A DNA stretch of 64,000 nucleotides from Lysobacterales bacterium (GCA_019634735.1 JAHCAT010000017.1:1-64000); one strand, 5' to 3'; positions 1-9,956 are shown, counted from the stretch's first letter. Made by a program: numbers and translations. Notes: generated from the sequence alone by a model not told the origin.

Positions 1-222
1 CCCTCCGGGATTCCCGGGGCGGTTCATAGGGGCTTCGCGCTTCGAGGTTTGGTTCGCCAGACCTGTGGCTCGACCAACGATCTGCAGGTGCCTTCGGCAA
101 CCATGGCGCCCGTCGGTCGGGTCACGGATCTCCGCCGAACACGGTCACTCGCGTGTTCAGCATCGCCTGAGGACGTGCGATTGTTATTGTATCCCCAACA
201 AAAGCCGCCCCATAATCCGCCG

Positions 223-570
223 ATGCATCGTCCGCTGAACAAATTGCGTCGGAGCGTCGCCATGCTGCTGATTGCAGTCATGCTGATGGTCCCCGTGCTC
301 GATGCGTTCGCCTGTGCGCTGGAGCCGGTAGCAGGCCACTCGACCGAATTGGTCACTGACGAAGACGCAGACTCGCCCGATGAGAGGGGTGACTCCGAGC
401 GCTCGCATGGCGTGTGTGCCCATAACCATTGTCATCACACCACGGCAAGCGTTCCTTCGGACGAAGCCTTGGGTCTGAATATTCGACCGAACAGAGCTGT
501 CCTGGCCTTCCAGGATCATGTTCGTCGATCGTTCGTCTCCGACGGACCGATTAAGCCTCCCAGGATCTGA
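223..570 (+). CDS. CzcI-like small exported His-rich protein
   Basis: A 115-residue protein at the head of the metal-efflux operon, 58 nt before czcC. The ATG at 223 is chosen because it puts a hydrophobic stretch (about residues 12-28) directly behind a basic N-terminus, as in a signal peptide; longer in-frame starts add only low-complexity sequence. The mature part is short and acidic, with a Cys/His cluster CAHNHCHH near residues 61-68 that could bind metal. Small periplasmic CzcI/CzcE-type proteins commonly precede czcCBA and are thought to tune resistance. Family membership is inferred from position and composition, not from a recognised fold. Nothing else is evident in bases 1-222, which probably hold the operon promoter. 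Confidence 0.6.
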   Translation: MHRPLNKLRRSVAMLLIAVMLMVPVLDAFACALEPVAGHSTELVTDEDADSPDERGDSERSHGVCAHNHCHHTTASVPSDEALGLNIRPNRAVLAFQDHVRRSFVSDGPIKPPRI

Positions 571-628
571 CGTGCTGGGCCCGCGCTTGCGGGCATCCCA
601 CGTCATTTGATCGATCCAGGAGTTCCCA

Positions 629-1885
629 ATGCATAAGTTGCTTGGTCGACCGCTTGCAGCGGTTGGTCTGGCTGTGGCTGTCTTGGTGTGCACAACGCCG
701 TCCATGGCGTCGCCACCGAATCAGACCGCGCCCTCTTACGAGTCCCTGATCGCGAGGCTCGAGCAGACGCCTTCCGCGATGGAAGCCGAAGCTCTATCCG
801 ACGCCGCCAATGCGCGCGCCCAGCAAGCCCGTGCGCTCCCCAATCCGACCATCGGGCTGGAAGCCGAGAACGTCTACGGCACCGGCCCGTACACCGGTCT
901 CGGAAATGCCGATACCACCGTGTCGATCAGCCAGCCACTTGAGCTGTTTGGTCAGCGTGGCGCCCGGATCAACGCCGCCCGCGCCGAGGCCAACGCGGTC
1001 GGATTGCGGAGTGAACAGATGCTTTGGCAGGCCGCTGGCCGCTTGGCACTGGTGTATGCAGAGGCCGAGGCCGCCGCGCGTCGCTATGAACTTGCAGCAG
1101 AAACCCTGTCGCTGGCCGAACAAGATGCGCGTGCGGTTGGCCTGCTGGTCAAGGAAGGACGCGAGGCTACGCTGCGTGGTGTCCAAGCCGACAGCGAAGC
1201 CGAAGCCGCACGCGCGACCTTGGGCCAGATGCAGGCGATGCGCGATGCGGCCTTCGCGCGTCTGGCTGCAGTCGCAATGCTTGACGAGCCGGTGCAGGCG
1301 ATCGGCGACAGCCTTCTGGATCGCACGCCCCCGGCGAATGCGCTCCATACCGATGTCCCGTTGGCCGTTCGTATCGCACAAGCCGAGTATGAAACGGCCA
1401 ATCGCCGCATCACAGTTGAACAGCGGCGCGCGCGTCCCGCCGTCAACGCGACGATTGGCGCGCGTCGCTTCCGTGAGACGGGAGATGAGGCCTTGATTAT
1501 TGGATTGAACGTGTCGCTGCCGTTGTTTGATCGCAACCGGGGTGGTATCAGCGCCGCCTACGCGGATCAACGCGCTGCGGAGGCGCGTCTTGTTGCGCAA
1601 CAACAAGAGGTCAAGGCTGCGCGACTTGCGGCAGAAGCAACGCTGTCTGCCTCCAACATGCGTGCGCAAGCCGCGGATAGCCGCGTCGCTGCGGCCGGGG
1701 AGGCCTACCGGCTGGCCCGAATCGGATTCGACGCCGGCCGCATCTCGTTGCTGGAACTTCGCAGCACGCGCGCGGCATTGAATGCATCGCGAGCTGCCGC
1801 CGTCGACGCACGTATCGCGCGCGTTCTTGCAGAAATCGACCTGGCGGGCCTGGAAGGCCGCGTTCCGTTCCGGGAAGCACAATGA
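629..1885 (+). CDS. czcC: Outer-membrane efflux protein CzcC (TolC family)
   Basis: Outer-membrane channel of a tripartite heavy-metal RND pump. The 418-residue product starts with a signal peptide (cleavage likely after SMA, residues 25-27). Two long Ala/Arg/Glu-rich helical repeats follow, separated by strands such as NPTIGLEAENVYG, as in OEP/TolC proteins. Length is typical for CzcC/CusC. The stop overlaps the start of czcB in an ATGA junction, so the two are translationally coupled. Together with CzcB and CzcA it would expel Co/Zn/Cd-type cations from the periplasm to the outside. The exact metal cannot be read from this subunit. Confidence 0.93.
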   Translation: MHKLLGRPLAAVGLAVAVLVCTTPSMASPPNQTAPSYESLIARLEQTPSAMEAEALSDAANARAQQARALPNPTIGLEAENVYGTGPYTGLGNADTTVSISQPLELFGQRGARINAARAEANAVGLRSEQMLWQAAGRLALVYAEAEAAARRYELAAETLSLAEQDARAVGLLVKEGREATLRGVQADSEAEAARATLGQMQAMRDAAFARLAAVAMLDEPVQAIGDSLLDRTPPANALHTDVPLAVRIAQAEYETANRRITVEQRRARPAVNATIGARRFRETGDEALIIGLNVSLPLFDRNRGGISAAYADQRAAEARLVAQQQEVKAARLAAEATLSASNMRAQAADSRVAAAGEAYRLARIGFDAGRISLLELRSTRAALNASRAAAVDARIARVLAEIDLAGLEGRVPFREAQ

Positions 1886-3141
1886 AAATCACTACTAAGA
1901 ATCAACTGATCCTTGCCGCTGCACTTCTCGCGGCCCTCGTGCTTGGTTTCGGCCTTGCGAAGCTCCCGATTGGATCGGGGACGAAAACCCCCAGCGCGGG
2001 CCACTCTGATGACGACGGTCATGCGTCGCAGGGGGACGATCAGGAGCGGGAAAGCCATACAGATCATGGCGCGAAAGACGGCCATGATGAAACGGAACAG
2101 CAAGGCCATGACGCTGGAGAGGCCGAGAACGAGGAGGGTCTCGTTGCCTTGACGCCGCAGCAGATCGAAGCTTCGGGTATCAATGTCGTAGCGGTGGGCC
2201 GTGGCGGTGGTGAGGAAACCAGGCTGAGTGGCCGCGTGGAGCCTGCCATCGGGGCACGCGCCACTGTCGCAGCGTCGATAAGCGGTCGCGTCGAGCGCGT
2301 CATCGTGGCGCCGGGGACGCGCGTACGCGCGGGCGATCCCCTTGCAGTGGTAGTCAGCGGCGAGGCGGCAACGATGCGCGCCAACGCCGATGCCGCACGT
2401 GCGGAGGCGGAGGCGGCAAGGCTGGTGTATCAGCGCGACCGGTCGCTGGTGACCCAGGGCGTCGTTGCGCGCCAGGAGCTCGAAACCTCCCGCGCACGGT
2501 CGCTTGCTGCTGACGCGGGTGCCCGTGCGGCGACCGCGCAGGCGCGTGCTGCAGGGACGCCCGATGCGGGCGGGCGCGTGACGATCACCAGCCCTGTCCC
2601 GGGCGTTGTGGGGGCAGTACAGGTGGCTCCGGGTGGCTTTGTGAGTGCCGGCGATATCATCGCGAACGTCTCCGATCCATCGCAGACTGAGCTGGTCTTT
2701 TCGGCGCCACCGGCGCTCGCGGCGCAGATCGCTCCCGGAGCGCGGGTCGAGGTCATTGCCCCGAGCGGAAACTTCGCCGCCATCGTGCTGGGTGTCGCAG
2801 CCGATGTACGCGAACAGGGGGGCATGGCGATCATCCGTGCGCGGCCCGAATCCGGTCCATTGCCACCTGCAGGGTCCGCGGTCGCCGGCGTGATCGTCTC
2901 CGATGAAGGCGGCAACAGCCTGACCGTGCCTGTCGATGCCGTGCAAAACGTTGACGGGCGTTCGGTGGTGTTCGTGGCAGGCGACACGGGCTTTCGTGCA
3001 CTGCCGGTGCTGGCAGGCCGGCGGGCGGGCGGGCACATCGAGATCCTCAACGGACTGTCTGGCCATGAACGCATCGCCGGAAAGAATGCATTTCTGCTCA
3101 AAGCCGAGCTCGCCAAGGGCGAAGCCGAGCACGGTCACTGA
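1882..3141 (+). CDS. czcB: RND periplasmic adaptor CzcB, His-rich N-terminus
   Basis: Membrane-fusion protein linking CzcA to CzcC. The 419 residues begin with a membrane anchor or signal (about 8-28). A linker rich in Asp, Glu and His (about 38-86, six His) follows, a typical metal-binding extension of CzcB-type adaptors. Then come the barrel-sandwich (lipoyl-like) domain around SGRVERVIVAPGTRVRAGDPL, an alpha-hairpin (about 165-215) and beta-barrel and membrane-proximal domains. It overlaps czcC by 4 nt and ends 9 nt before czcA. The His/acidic linker supports a metal rather than a drug substrate. Confidence 0.93.
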   Translation: MKITTKNQLILAAALLAALVLGFGLAKLPIGSGTKTPSAGHSDDDGHASQGDDQERESHTDHGAKDGHDETEQQGHDAGEAENEEGLVALTPQQIEASGINVVAVGRGGGEETRLSGRVEPAIGARATVAASISGRVERVIVAPGTRVRAGDPLAVVVSGEAATMRANADAARAEAEAARLVYQRDRSLVTQGVVARQELETSRARSLAADAGARAATAQARAAGTPDAGGRVTITSPVPGVVGAVQVAPGGFVSAGDIIANVSDPSQTELVFSAPPALAAQIAPGARVEVIAPSGNFAAIVLGVAADVREQGGMAIIRARPESGPLPPAGSAVAGVIVSDEGGNSLTVPVDAVQNVDGRSVVFVAGDTGFRALPVLAGRRAGGHIEILNGLSGHERIAGKNAFLLKAELAKGEAEHGH

Positions 3142-3150
3142 GGACCCCAC

Positions 3151-6100
3151 ATGTTCAAGATCATCATTGAAACGGCCGTCCGCTACCGATGGGCCGTTGT
3201 CTTCGTCGCGGCTGTCATCGCGGCCTACGGCCTGTTCCAGCTCAGCACGCTTCCCGTTGACGCGGTTCCGGACATCACCAATCGCCAGGTTCAGATCAAC
3301 ACGATCGCGCCGGCTCTTGCGCCCGGACAGATCGAGCGCCAGGTGACGTACCCCCTTGAAACGGCCTTGGCCGGTATCCCGGGGCTGACCAGTACCCGCT
3401 CGATCTCCCGTAACGGATTCTCCCAGGTCACCGCGATCTTCACCGACCAGACCGACATCTATTTCGCGCGCCAGCAAGTGGCGGAACGCATGCGGGAAGT
3501 ACAAGAGGACTTGCCCGAAGCAGTGACGCCGATGATGTCGCCCGTGACCACGGGTCTTGGCGAGGTGCTGATGTGGACGGTGGACTTCACGCCGTTCGAT
3601 CCGGAGAGCGTCGTTCCACCGAATGAGCCTGGTTGGCAGGCCGAGGGCGTCTATCTGACGCCCGAAGGCGATAGGCTGAGGACGCCGGAGGCGCGTGCCA
3701 CCTACCTTCGCACCGTGCAGGATTGGATCGTCGCACCGCAGATGCGCTCTGCCCCGGGACTCGCGGGTGTCGACACGATCGGCGGCTACGTCAAGGAGTA
3801 TGCGATCCGCCCGAACGCCGAACGGTTGGCCGCCTACGGCCTGGGCTTGGGTGACCTCGTGGTGGCCTTGGAACGCTCCAACGTCCAGGCGGGCGCCGGA
3901 TTCATCCAACGTGCTGGCGAAGGCCTGATCGTCCGGGCCGACGCCCTGGCGCAAACCGTCGACGATCTGGCACAGGCGCCGGTCGCCAATCGCGACGGCC
4001 TCGTTATCCGCGTCGCGGACGTGGCGAGCGTTGGTCTGGGGCAGGCACCGCGTCTGGGCGCTGCCACGCGCGATGGTCACGAAGCCGTGCTTGGAACGGC
4101 GTTGATGATTGCCGGGGGCAACAGCCGCACCGTGGCGCAGTCCGCGGCCGAACGTCTCGCCGAGGTCAATCGTTCCTTGCCGCCCAGCATCGTGGCCGAA
4201 CCCGTGCTCGATCGCAGCGTGCTGGTGAATTCGACGGTCAAGACGATCGCCAAGAACCTGACCGAGGGCGCGTTGCTGGTGATTGCCGTGCTGTTCCTGC
4301 TGCTGGGCAACTTCCGTGCGGCGGCCGTCACAGCGCTGGTGATCCCGTTGTCGTTCCTGTTTGCGGTCATCGGCATGAACCGCTTCGGGATCAGCGGCAA
4401 CCTGATGAGCCTGGGCGCGCTCGATTTCGGCATCCTCGTCGATGGCGCGGTGATCGTGATCGAAGCCACTCTGCTCATGCTTGGCCAGAAGCAGGCCGAA
4501 CTGGGTCGCGCACTGTCTACGGGCGAGCGTCTTGGCGTGGCGATCCAGGCGGCGCGCAAGATGGTGCGGCCTGCCGCGTTCGGTCAGCTGATCATCCTGC
4601 TGGTGTTCGCGCCCATCCTGACGCTGGAGGGTGTCGAGGGCAAAACGTTCCAGCCGATGGCAGCGACCTTCATGCTCGCACTCATCGGTGCGTTCATCTT
4701 CTCCTTCACATTCGTGCCGGCGATGGCTGCACTGTTCGTGCGCGAACCCAAGACCCAGCCTGGGCACGCATCAGATCAGGGAGTTGACGGCGGTCACAGC
4801 GGCGAACACGAAACCCGCATCATCCGTTTCGTGCGCAGCAAGGTTGAGCCGGTGATCCGTATCGCGGTGACGCGGCCACGTACCGTTCTAGCCGGTGCCG
4901 TCCTCATGCTTGCGATCGGCCTGACGGCGTTCCTCTCGCTAGGCCGGGAGTTCATGCCGACGCTCGACGAAGGCAACCTCGCGATGCAGGCCTTGCGGGT
5001 TCCCTCCGCTTCGCTGGAACAATCGCTGACGATGCAGCTCGAGCTGGAGAAGGCGATAACGGCCGAGCCGGAAGTAGAAACGGTGTTCTCTCGTACCGGT
5101 ACCGCCGAAGCCGCCATCGATCCGATGCCGACCAACATCTCTGACAGCGTTATCGTGCTCAAGCCGCGCTCCGAGTGGCCTGACGGGTCACTGGGCAAGG
5201 ACGAGTTGATCAGTCGGCTCGAAACCGTGGTCGGCAACCAGATCGGCAACGCTTTCGAATTCAGCCAGCCCATCGAGCTGCGATTCAACGAGCTGATCTC
5301 CGGCGTGCGCACCGACCTGGCGGTCATGGTCTTCGGGGACGACTTCGACACCATGCAGAGAACCGCGGACCAGGTTGCGCTCAAGCTGCGCGCAGTGGAA
5401 GGTGCAGCCGACGTCCGCGTGGAGCAGGTCTCCGGATTGCCGACGCTTACGGTGCGCGTCGACCACGCCGCCGCCGCGCAGTACGGCCTCACCGCCGCTG
5501 ACGTCAGCGAAGCGCTCGCGACCGGGGTCGGCGGCGCCTCAGCGGGCAAGATCTTCGAAGGCGATCGTCGCTTCGACGTGGTGATCCGGTTCGACGAGGA
5601 AACACGCAACGATCCGGCGCAGCTCGCTGCGCTGCCCATCGTTGCGCCGGACGGCACGGTGGTGCCGCTGTCGTCGGTCGCACGAATCGAGGTCAGCGAA
5701 GGCCCCAACCAGATCAGCCGCAACAACGGCAGCCGGCGGATCGTGGTGCAGGCCAACGTCCGTGGCCGCGACCTGGGCGGCTTCGTTCAGGAGGCGCAGG
5801 CTGCGGTAGCCGACGTATCGCTTCCAGCTGGCGTGTACCTGACCTGGGGTGGACAGTTCGAGAACCTTCAGCGCGCAGAGGCGCGGTTGATGATGGTGGT
5901 TCCGGTCGTGTTCCTGCTGATCGGAAGCCTTCTGTACATGGCACTGGGCACGATCCGAGAAGCCGCATTGGTATTCCTCTGCGTGCCATTGGCGCTGGTA
6001 GGTGGTGCATTGGCGTTGCTCCTGCGTGGCATGCCCTTCTCGGTTTCAGCAGCCGTGGGCTTCATTGCCGTGTCGGGCGTAGCCACGCTAAATGGGTTGG

Positions 6101-6390
6101 TGATGATGCAGGCGATTCGCGAGCACCTGACCGCCGGCGATTCGCCGCTGGAGGCTGCCGCCGCCGGCGCGGCAAGTCGCCTGCGTGCGGTGCTGACAAC
6201 GGCGCTGGTGGCAATCGTGGGCTTCATCCCGATGGCCATCGCAACGGGATCCGGTGCGGAAGTGCAGAAGCCACTGGCAACCGTCGTCATCGGCGGTCTA
6301 ATCACGGCCACAGCGCTGACCTTGCTGGTGCTGCCCACCTTCGCTGCGCGGGCCTTGAAGCAGCATCGCCACCGGCGGCATGCGACATGA
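3151..6390 (+). CDS. czcA: Heavy-metal RND permease CzcA
   Basis: Inner-membrane proton/cation antiporter of the heavy-metal efflux (HME-RND) family, 1079 residues, the usual size. The HME1-type proton-relay signature DFGILVDGAVIVIE lies in TM4, with D425, D431 and E438 in the same spacing as D402/D408/E415 of the Cupriavidus CzcA. Two large periplasmic loops and two blocks of membrane segments are present. This signature supports Co/Zn/Cd rather than Cu/Ag transport. The gene follows czcB closely and overlaps the next transporter by 4 nt (ATGA), so the whole set is probably one transcript. Confidence 0.95.
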   Translation: MFKIIIETAVRYRWAVVFVAAVIAAYGLFQLSTLPVDAVPDITNRQVQINTIAPALAPGQIERQVTYPLETALAGIPGLTSTRSISRNGFSQVTAIFTDQTDIYFARQQVAERMREVQEDLPEAVTPMMSPVTTGLGEVLMWTVDFTPFDPESVVPPNEPGWQAEGVYLTPEGDRLRTPEARATYLRTVQDWIVAPQMRSAPGLAGVDTIGGYVKEYAIRPNAERLAAYGLGLGDLVVALERSNVQAGAGFIQRAGEGLIVRADALAQTVDDLAQAPVANRDGLVIRVADVASVGLGQAPRLGAATRDGHEAVLGTALMIAGGNSRTVAQSAAERLAEVNRSLPPSIVAEPVLDRSVLVNSTVKTIAKNLTEGALLVIAVLFLLLGNFRAAAVTALVIPLSFLFAVIGMNRFGISGNLMSLGALDFGILVDGAVIVIEATLLMLGQKQAELGRALSTGERLGVAIQAARKMVRPAAFGQLIILLVFAPILTLEGVEGKTFQPMAATFMLALIGAFIFSFTFVPAMAALFVREPKTQPGHASDQGVDGGHSGEHETRIIRFVRSKVEPVIRIAVTRPRTVLAGAVLMLAIGLTAFLSLGREFMPTLDEGNLAMQALRVPSASLEQSLTMQLELEKAITAEPEVETVFSRTGTAEAAIDPMPTNISDSVIVLKPRSEWPDGSLGKDELISRLETVVGNQIGNAFEFSQPIELRFNELISGVRTDLAVMVFGDDFDTMQRTADQVALKLRAVEGAADVRVEQVSGLPTLTVRVDHAAAAQYGLTAADVSEALATGVGGASAGKIFEGDRRFDVVIRFDEETRNDPAQLAALPIVAPDGTVVPLSSVARIEVSEGPNQISRNNGSRRIVVQANVRGRDLGGFVQEAQAAVADVSLPAGVYLTWGGQFENLQRAEARLMMVVPVVFLLIGSLLYMALGTIREAALVFLCVPLALVGGALALLLRGMPFSVSAAVGFIAVSGVATLNGLVMMQAIREHLTAGDSPLEAAAAGAASRLRAVLTTALVAIVGFIPMAIATGSGAEVQKPLATVVIGGLITATALTLLVLPTFAARALKQHRHRRHAT

Positions 6391-6971
6391 CGGCCGAAGT
6401 CGCCTCGCATAAGCGCATCTTGCGACAGGTCCTGTTGTGGAACCTCGGCCTGTTCGCCGGGTTGGGCGTGGCCGGTTGGATGGCCGACTCCAGCGCACTG
6501 CTCGCGAACGCCGTCGACAACGGGTCGGATGCAGCCGTGTATCTGCTGAGCTATATCGCCCTCGACCGTCGTTCCGCGTGGAAACGTGGGGCGGCGTCGG
6601 TGTCGGGCGTCATGCTGCTGCTGTTCGCTGCTGCCGTCATGGCGGACGTCGTCAGGCGATGGCTTTATGGGGCGGAACCACTGGGCCCAGTGATGATGGT
6701 GCTCGCACTGCTGGCGGCTGCCATCAACATGTGGTGCCTCATCCTGCTGCGGCGCATTCGTTCCGACGACATCAACCTGAAGGCCGCGGAGACCTTCAGC
6801 TTGAACGACTTCATCTCCAATGCCGGCGTCATCGTCGCAGGTGGACTTGTGCTGTGGCTCGGCACGTCCTGGCCGGATCTCGTGGCGGGCGCGTTGATCG
6901 CCGTAGTCGCTTTCAGGGGTGGGATCGAGATCCTGAAGAGCGTACGCGAGGACAGGCAAGCTCCAGAGTAG
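6387..6971 (+). CDS. Short CDF-type cation transporter
   Basis: A 194-residue polytopic protein with about six membrane segments, resembling the transmembrane half of cation diffusion facilitators. TM2 carries D44 and D48 in a DxxxD spacing (DNGSD), as in the zinc site of YiiP/CzcD. TM5 has D141 and N145 where the family usually has HxxxD. The cytoplasmic C-terminal metal-binding domain is missing; the protein ends soon after TM6. Its start overlaps the czcA stop by 4 nt, so it is co-translated with the pump and would move cations from cytoplasm to periplasm. The altered TM5 site makes the ion uncertain. Confidence 0.8.
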   Translation: MTAEVASHKRILRQVLLWNLGLFAGLGVAGWMADSSALLANAVDNGSDAAVYLLSYIALDRRSAWKRGAASVSGVMLLLFAAAVMADVVRRWLYGAEPLGPVMMVLALLAAAINMWCLILLRRIRSDDINLKAAETFSLNDFISNAGVIVAGGLVLWLGTSWPDLVAGALIAVVAFRGGIEILKSVREDRQAPE

Positions 6972-7112
6972 GCGGATCGGTTTGCGCGGCGGTCGACGGG
7001 CTCCAAGCGACCATCCTGACCCAAGTGGCAAGCCACCTCGCCGAGCGGTGTAATGCTAATTGAGACGTTCTTGCAAGTTCTATAGCAACCCATGCCTTGA
7101 CCTCAAAGTAGG

Positions 7113-9596
7113 ATGGCCATGACCGAAAAGCTGCGTATCGACTTGCAGATCCTGCTGCCGCAAGTGCCAGATGAAGCGGATGCCTGCGTCGGACGATTGA
7201 TCGACGACTTGAAGGGACGCAACGGCATTCAAGAGGTGCACGTACGTGCTGGCGTCGGCAGCACGCCAGCGCAGGTGTGTATTCATTACGACCCGGATAC
7301 CGTGCCGCTCGCGCGCATCCGTGACCTGGTAGAAGGGGCTGGTGCGGCCATCAGCGACCGTTATGGACATGCCTTGTGGGAAGTCGAGGGCATTGGTCAT
7401 GAGCGTCGTGCGCGCACCGTGGCGGAACGGCTCAAGTCGCTCCCCGGCATCCTGGAGGCCGAAGCCAGCGCCGCCGGCATGATGCATGTCGAGTTCGACC
7501 GCTCGGAAATTTCCGAGGAGCGCATCCTCGCCGTTCTTGCCGGCATGAAAATCGTGCCGGCCAGCGGCAAGGGGGAGCAGCACGGCGAAGCCGAACATGT
7601 GCACCGCGATGGCGACGGCCATGCACACGGCAAGGACGAAAAGAGTCATGCGCATGGTGGCCTGCTGGGACCCAACACCGAACTGATCTTTGCGCTGATA
7701 TGCGGGGCCTTCCTGGTCGTCGGCTTCGCCATGGAGAAGCTCGCTCCAGGGGCGCCGGGATGGGCGCCGCTGGCGTGCTACGTCGCGGCCTACGTCTTCG
7801 GTGGCTTCTACACGTTGCGCGAGGCGATCGACAACCTGCGCCTGAAGCGTTTCGCAATCGACTCGCTGATGTTGGTCGCCGCCGCGGGCGCCGCGGCGCT
7901 CGGCTCATGGGCCGAGGGTGCGCTGCTGCTGTTTCTATTCAGCCTGGGACACGCGCTCGAGCACTACGCGATGGGACGCGCCAAGCGCGCCATTGAAGCA
8001 CTGGCCGAGCTCGCCCCGCAGACAGCCACTGTGCGACGAGATGGTACGGTGCGTGAGGTTCCGGTTGAAGAGCTCGCCGTCGGTGACGTGGTACTGGTCA
8101 GGCCGAACGAGCGTCTGCCTGCCGATGGGTTCCTTCTGCTCGGCACGACCAGCGTCGATCAAGCACCCGTCACCGGCGAGAGCATTCCGGTGGACAAGCG
8201 TCCCGTGGGAGATCCTGCAGACGCTCGTGCACGACCCGCTAGCATCGATGCCGAGTCGCGCGTGTTCACCGGCACGATCAACGGCAGTGGCGCGATCGAG
8301 ATCGAGGTCACGAGGCGATCGAGCGATTCGGCGTTGGCGCGGGTCGTCAAGATGGTCAGCGAAGCCGAAACGCGCAAGTCGCCGACGCAACGCTTCACAG
8401 ACAAGTTCGAGCGCATCTTTGTTCCAGCGGTTCTGGCGCTGGCCTTCTTGCTGCTTTTTGCGTGGGTGGTCATCGACGAGCCGTTCCGTGACAGCTTCTA
8501 CCGCGCAATGGCGGTGCTGGTGGCCGCCAGCCCCTGCGCGCTGGCGATTGCGACACCAAGCGCGGTGCTGTCAGGCATTGCCCGAGCGGCACGTGGCGGG
8601 GTGCTGATCAAGGGCGGCGCGCCACTGGAGGAACTCGGGTCGCTAAACGCAATGGCGTTCGACAAGACAGGCACCCTGACCGAAGGCCGTCCGCGCATCA
8701 CCGACGTCCTGCCGATCGAAGGCGTGCCGGAGGAAGAGCTGTTGACGGTCGCCGTCGCTGTCGAGTCGCTGAGCGACCACCCCTTGGCAGCCGCCATTAC
8801 GCGCGACGGCCGCGAACGATTGGGCAGCGTCGCCATTCCAGCTGCCAGTGGCATGCAGAACCTCATCGGCCGCGGCGTGACCGCCAGGCTTGGTGACGAG
8901 ACTGTCTGGATCGGCAAGGCGGAAATGTTCGGCTCCGAGGGCATTGCGCCGCTCGGCGCGTCCGCTGCCGCGTCCATCGCGCAACTGCGCGAAGCGGGCC
9001 GCACCTCGATGGTGGTGCGGCGCGGCACCCGGGATCTTGGAGCGATCGGTCTGCTCGACACGCCACGCGCCGGGGCTCGTGAGGCGCTTCAGCGTCTGCG
9101 CGAACTCGGTATCCGCCGCATGATCATGATCTCCGGCGACCACCAGAAGGTCGCTGATGCGATTGCCCGGGATGTGGGTCTGGATGAGGCCTGGGGCGAC
9201 CTGATGCCCGAAGACAAAGTCGAGTCGATACGCAAGCTGAGGGAGCAGGACAAGGTCGCGATGGTCGGAGATGGGGTCAACGACGCCCCGGCGATGGCCA
9301 ATGCAACCGTCGGAATCGCGATGGGTGCGGCCAGCTCCGATGTCGCGCTTGAAACCGCGGACGTTGCGCTGATGGCAGACGATCTGCGCAACCTGCCGTT
9401 CGCGGTCGGGCTCAGCCGACACACCCGTGGCGTGATCCGCCAGAACGTGTTTGTCAGCCTCGGCATCGTCGCCTTTCTTGTGCCAGCTACGATCTTCGGC
9501 CTCGGCATCGGGCCGGCAGTGGCGATTCATGAAGGTTCGACGTTGCTGGTTGTGTTCAATGCACTCAGGTTGCTTGCTTACAAGGATCGCAGTTGA
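7113..9596 (+). CDS. P1B-4-type heavy-metal ATPase (CzcP/CoaT-like)
   Basis: Inner-membrane P-type ATPase of 827 residues. The phosphorylation motif DKTGTLTEG has Asp at residue 517. The TM6 metal motif is SPC (473-475) rather than CPC, and the last membrane helix carries HEGST starting at H806; SPC together with HEGG/ST marks the P1B-4 class (Co/Zn/Cd export, as CzcP or CoaT). The N-terminus (1-150) resembles two HMA-like domains without CxxC, followed by a His-rich segment (about 152-183). The ATG at 7113 is 2 codons upstream of another ATG. It lies 141 nt after the CDF-type gene and may have its own promoter. Substrate class is inferred from motifs. Confidence 0.92.
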   Translation: MAMTEKLRIDLQILLPQVPDEADACVGRLIDDLKGRNGIQEVHVRAGVGSTPAQVCIHYDPDTVPLARIRDLVEGAGAAISDRYGHALWEVEGIGHERRARTVAERLKSLPGILEAEASAAGMMHVEFDRSEISEERILAVLAGMKIVPASGKGEQHGEAEHVHRDGDGHAHGKDEKSHAHGGLLGPNTELIFALICGAFLVVGFAMEKLAPGAPGWAPLACYVAAYVFGGFYTLREAIDNLRLKRFAIDSLMLVAAAGAAALGSWAEGALLLFLFSLGHALEHYAMGRAKRAIEALAELAPQTATVRRDGTVREVPVEELAVGDVVLVRPNERLPADGFLLLGTTSVDQAPVTGESIPVDKRPVGDPADARARPASIDAESRVFTGTINGSGAIEIEVTRRSSDSALARVVKMVSEAETRKSPTQRFTDKFERIFVPAVLALAFLLLFAWVVIDEPFRDSFYRAMAVLVAASPCALAIATPSAVLSGIARAARGGVLIKGGAPLEELGSLNAMAFDKTGTLTEGRPRITDVLPIEGVPEEELLTVAVAVESLSDHPLAAAITRDGRERLGSVAIPAASGMQNLIGRGVTARLGDETVWIGKAEMFGSEGIAPLGASAAASIAQLREAGRTSMVVRRGTRDLGAIGLLDTPRAGAREALQRLRELGIRRMIMISGDHQKVADAIARDVGLDEAWGDLMPEDKVESIRKLREQDKVAMVGDGVNDAPAMANATVGIAMGAASSDVALETADVALMADDLRNLPFAVGLSRHTRGVIRQNVFVSLGIVAFLVPATIFGLGIGPAVAIHEGSTLLVVFNALRLLAYKDRS

Positions 9597-9956
9597 TGCA
9601 GCCCGTGACGCTGCCGATGCCGTAGTGAACTGGCGGCCCCGGGCCGGTTGACGATCTCTATTTGCGCGCAACGCGAAAGTTCTAACCGGAGCCGATACCC
9701 GGCTCAGCTTGGTCACTGACCTGCGTGCGATAGTGCGGCCTTCCACCACTTCGCCATCCACCGGTGACAAGCTCTGGGCCTCAAGCGCTTCGGCGATGGC
9801 CTGAATCGACTGGGATTACAACGAGGACTGCGCAGTAGATGCGAGCGACCCGGCCGCCCGGTTCCCTGCCAAACACCGCGCTCCAGTCCAGGTGGCTGAA
9901 GTACCATTCAAGCCCGAACTCTCCAAGGAGCTGGCGGTTCGGGTCTTAGGGGCAGG
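9597..9956. other. Gap at left edge of the island, no gene recognised
   Basis: 360 bases between the metal ATPase and the convergent HD-domain gene. Short open frames exist on both strands but none has convincing composition or a ribosome binding site. A minus-strand frame between about 9850 and 9950 reads like an internal piece of a protein (EWYFSHLDWSAVF) with no start and an early stop. This may be a decayed gene or the left junction of the island. Confidence 0.4.

Noticed and set aside
1705-4767. 1020-codon open frame on the minus strand opposite czcB/czcA
   Set aside because: His/Arg/Gln-rich composition and no recognisable domain; it is the mirror of strongly coding genes in high-GC DNA.
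7060-7112. MerR-type long-spacer promoter ahead of the P1B-4 ATPase
   Set aside because: Possible TTGAGA and TATAGC elements are only 15 bp apart and there is no clear dyad, so a ZntR/CadR-type operator cannot be supported.
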